A stretch of DNA of 6,153 bases from an uncultured Lachnospiraceae bacterium (GTDB lineage: Bacteria; Bacillota; Clostridia; Lachnospirales; Lachnospiraceae): assembly GCA_958444395.1 (NCBI GenBank), contig CAUCOL010000121.1, forward strand, positions 1 to 6,153, in the 5' to 3' direction. The position numbers and the translations under genes are program-made. Of this stretch, positions 6,101-6,153 are shown piece after piece. A model generated the notes under the pieces. The model had not been told where the DNA came from and ran no database searches. It saw only the letters and a list, made by a program, of their open reading frames with translations. Numbering within the stretch: the stretch's first letter is position 1; the number at the start of each line of letters is the position of its first letter.

Positions 6101-6102
6101 AA

Positions 6103-6153
6103 TGGGACCTACAGGGCTCGAACCTGTGACCCTCTGCTTGTAAGGCAGATGCT
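6103..6153 (-). tRNA. tRNA-Val (TAC), 5' end cut by window edge
   Basis: The 3' 51 bases of a tRNA are present: anticodon TAC at 6142-6140 in loop CTTACAA with stem TCTGC/GCAGA, T arm ACAGG/CCTGT around TTCGAGC, and the 3' acceptor strand AGGTCCC plus discriminator A. About 22 bases at the 5' end lie outside the window. No CCA is encoded. It is 31 bases upstream of tRNA-Met on the same strand, so both probably belong to one tRNA transcript that ends at the terminator beside ispF. Confidence 0.93.

Noticed and set aside
1..6153. CRISPR array, insertion sequence, prophage or defence system
   Set aside because: No regularly spaced repeats, transposase, integrase or defence-related domains are visible. 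All recognised genes are housekeeping or common accessory genes.

Overview
The window looks like ordinary chromosome of an anaerobic, Gram-positive, Lachnospiraceae-like Clostridium relative. This is inferred from strong purine-rich ribosome binding sites, tRNA genes without an encoded CCA, moderate base composition, a secreted papain-like protease with a lectin-like tail, and a YtvI-like AI-2E family membrane protein. The genus cannot be fixed from the sequence alone.

Layout, left to right. Positions 1-1673 (minus) hold most of a secreted C1 cysteine protease whose C-terminus runs off the left edge. A divergent intergenic region (1674-1968) carries a compact foldable element close to the protease start and a good sigma-A type promoter reading right. 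Two plus-strand membrane protein genes follow: a DUF368/PopT-family undecaprenyl phosphate translocase (1969-2817) and an AI-2E family transporter-like protein of YtvI type (2930-4057). They converge on a minus-strand pair, ispF (5314-5877) followed by a PUA-less class I SAM-dependent methyltransferase (4315-5172). The convergence zone (4058-4314) contains an 88-base nested stem-loop with T-rich flanks on both strands. To the right of ispF lie a strong intrinsic terminator, an elongator tRNA-Met and a truncated tRNA-Val, all on the minus strand.

Functionally, ispF supplies isoprenoid precursors by the MEP pathway, the ultimate source of undecaprenyl phosphate, and PopT-family proteins recycle undecaprenyl phosphate across the membrane. 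The two are on opposite strands and not in one operon, so this link is thematic only. The protease is a separate extracytoplasmic unit.

I found no convincing new multi-gene system. The items most worth checking are the long stem-loop at 4127-4214, the cysteine-rich C-terminal extension of IspF, the foldable element in the protease leader, and the heptad MQQ insert in the protease.
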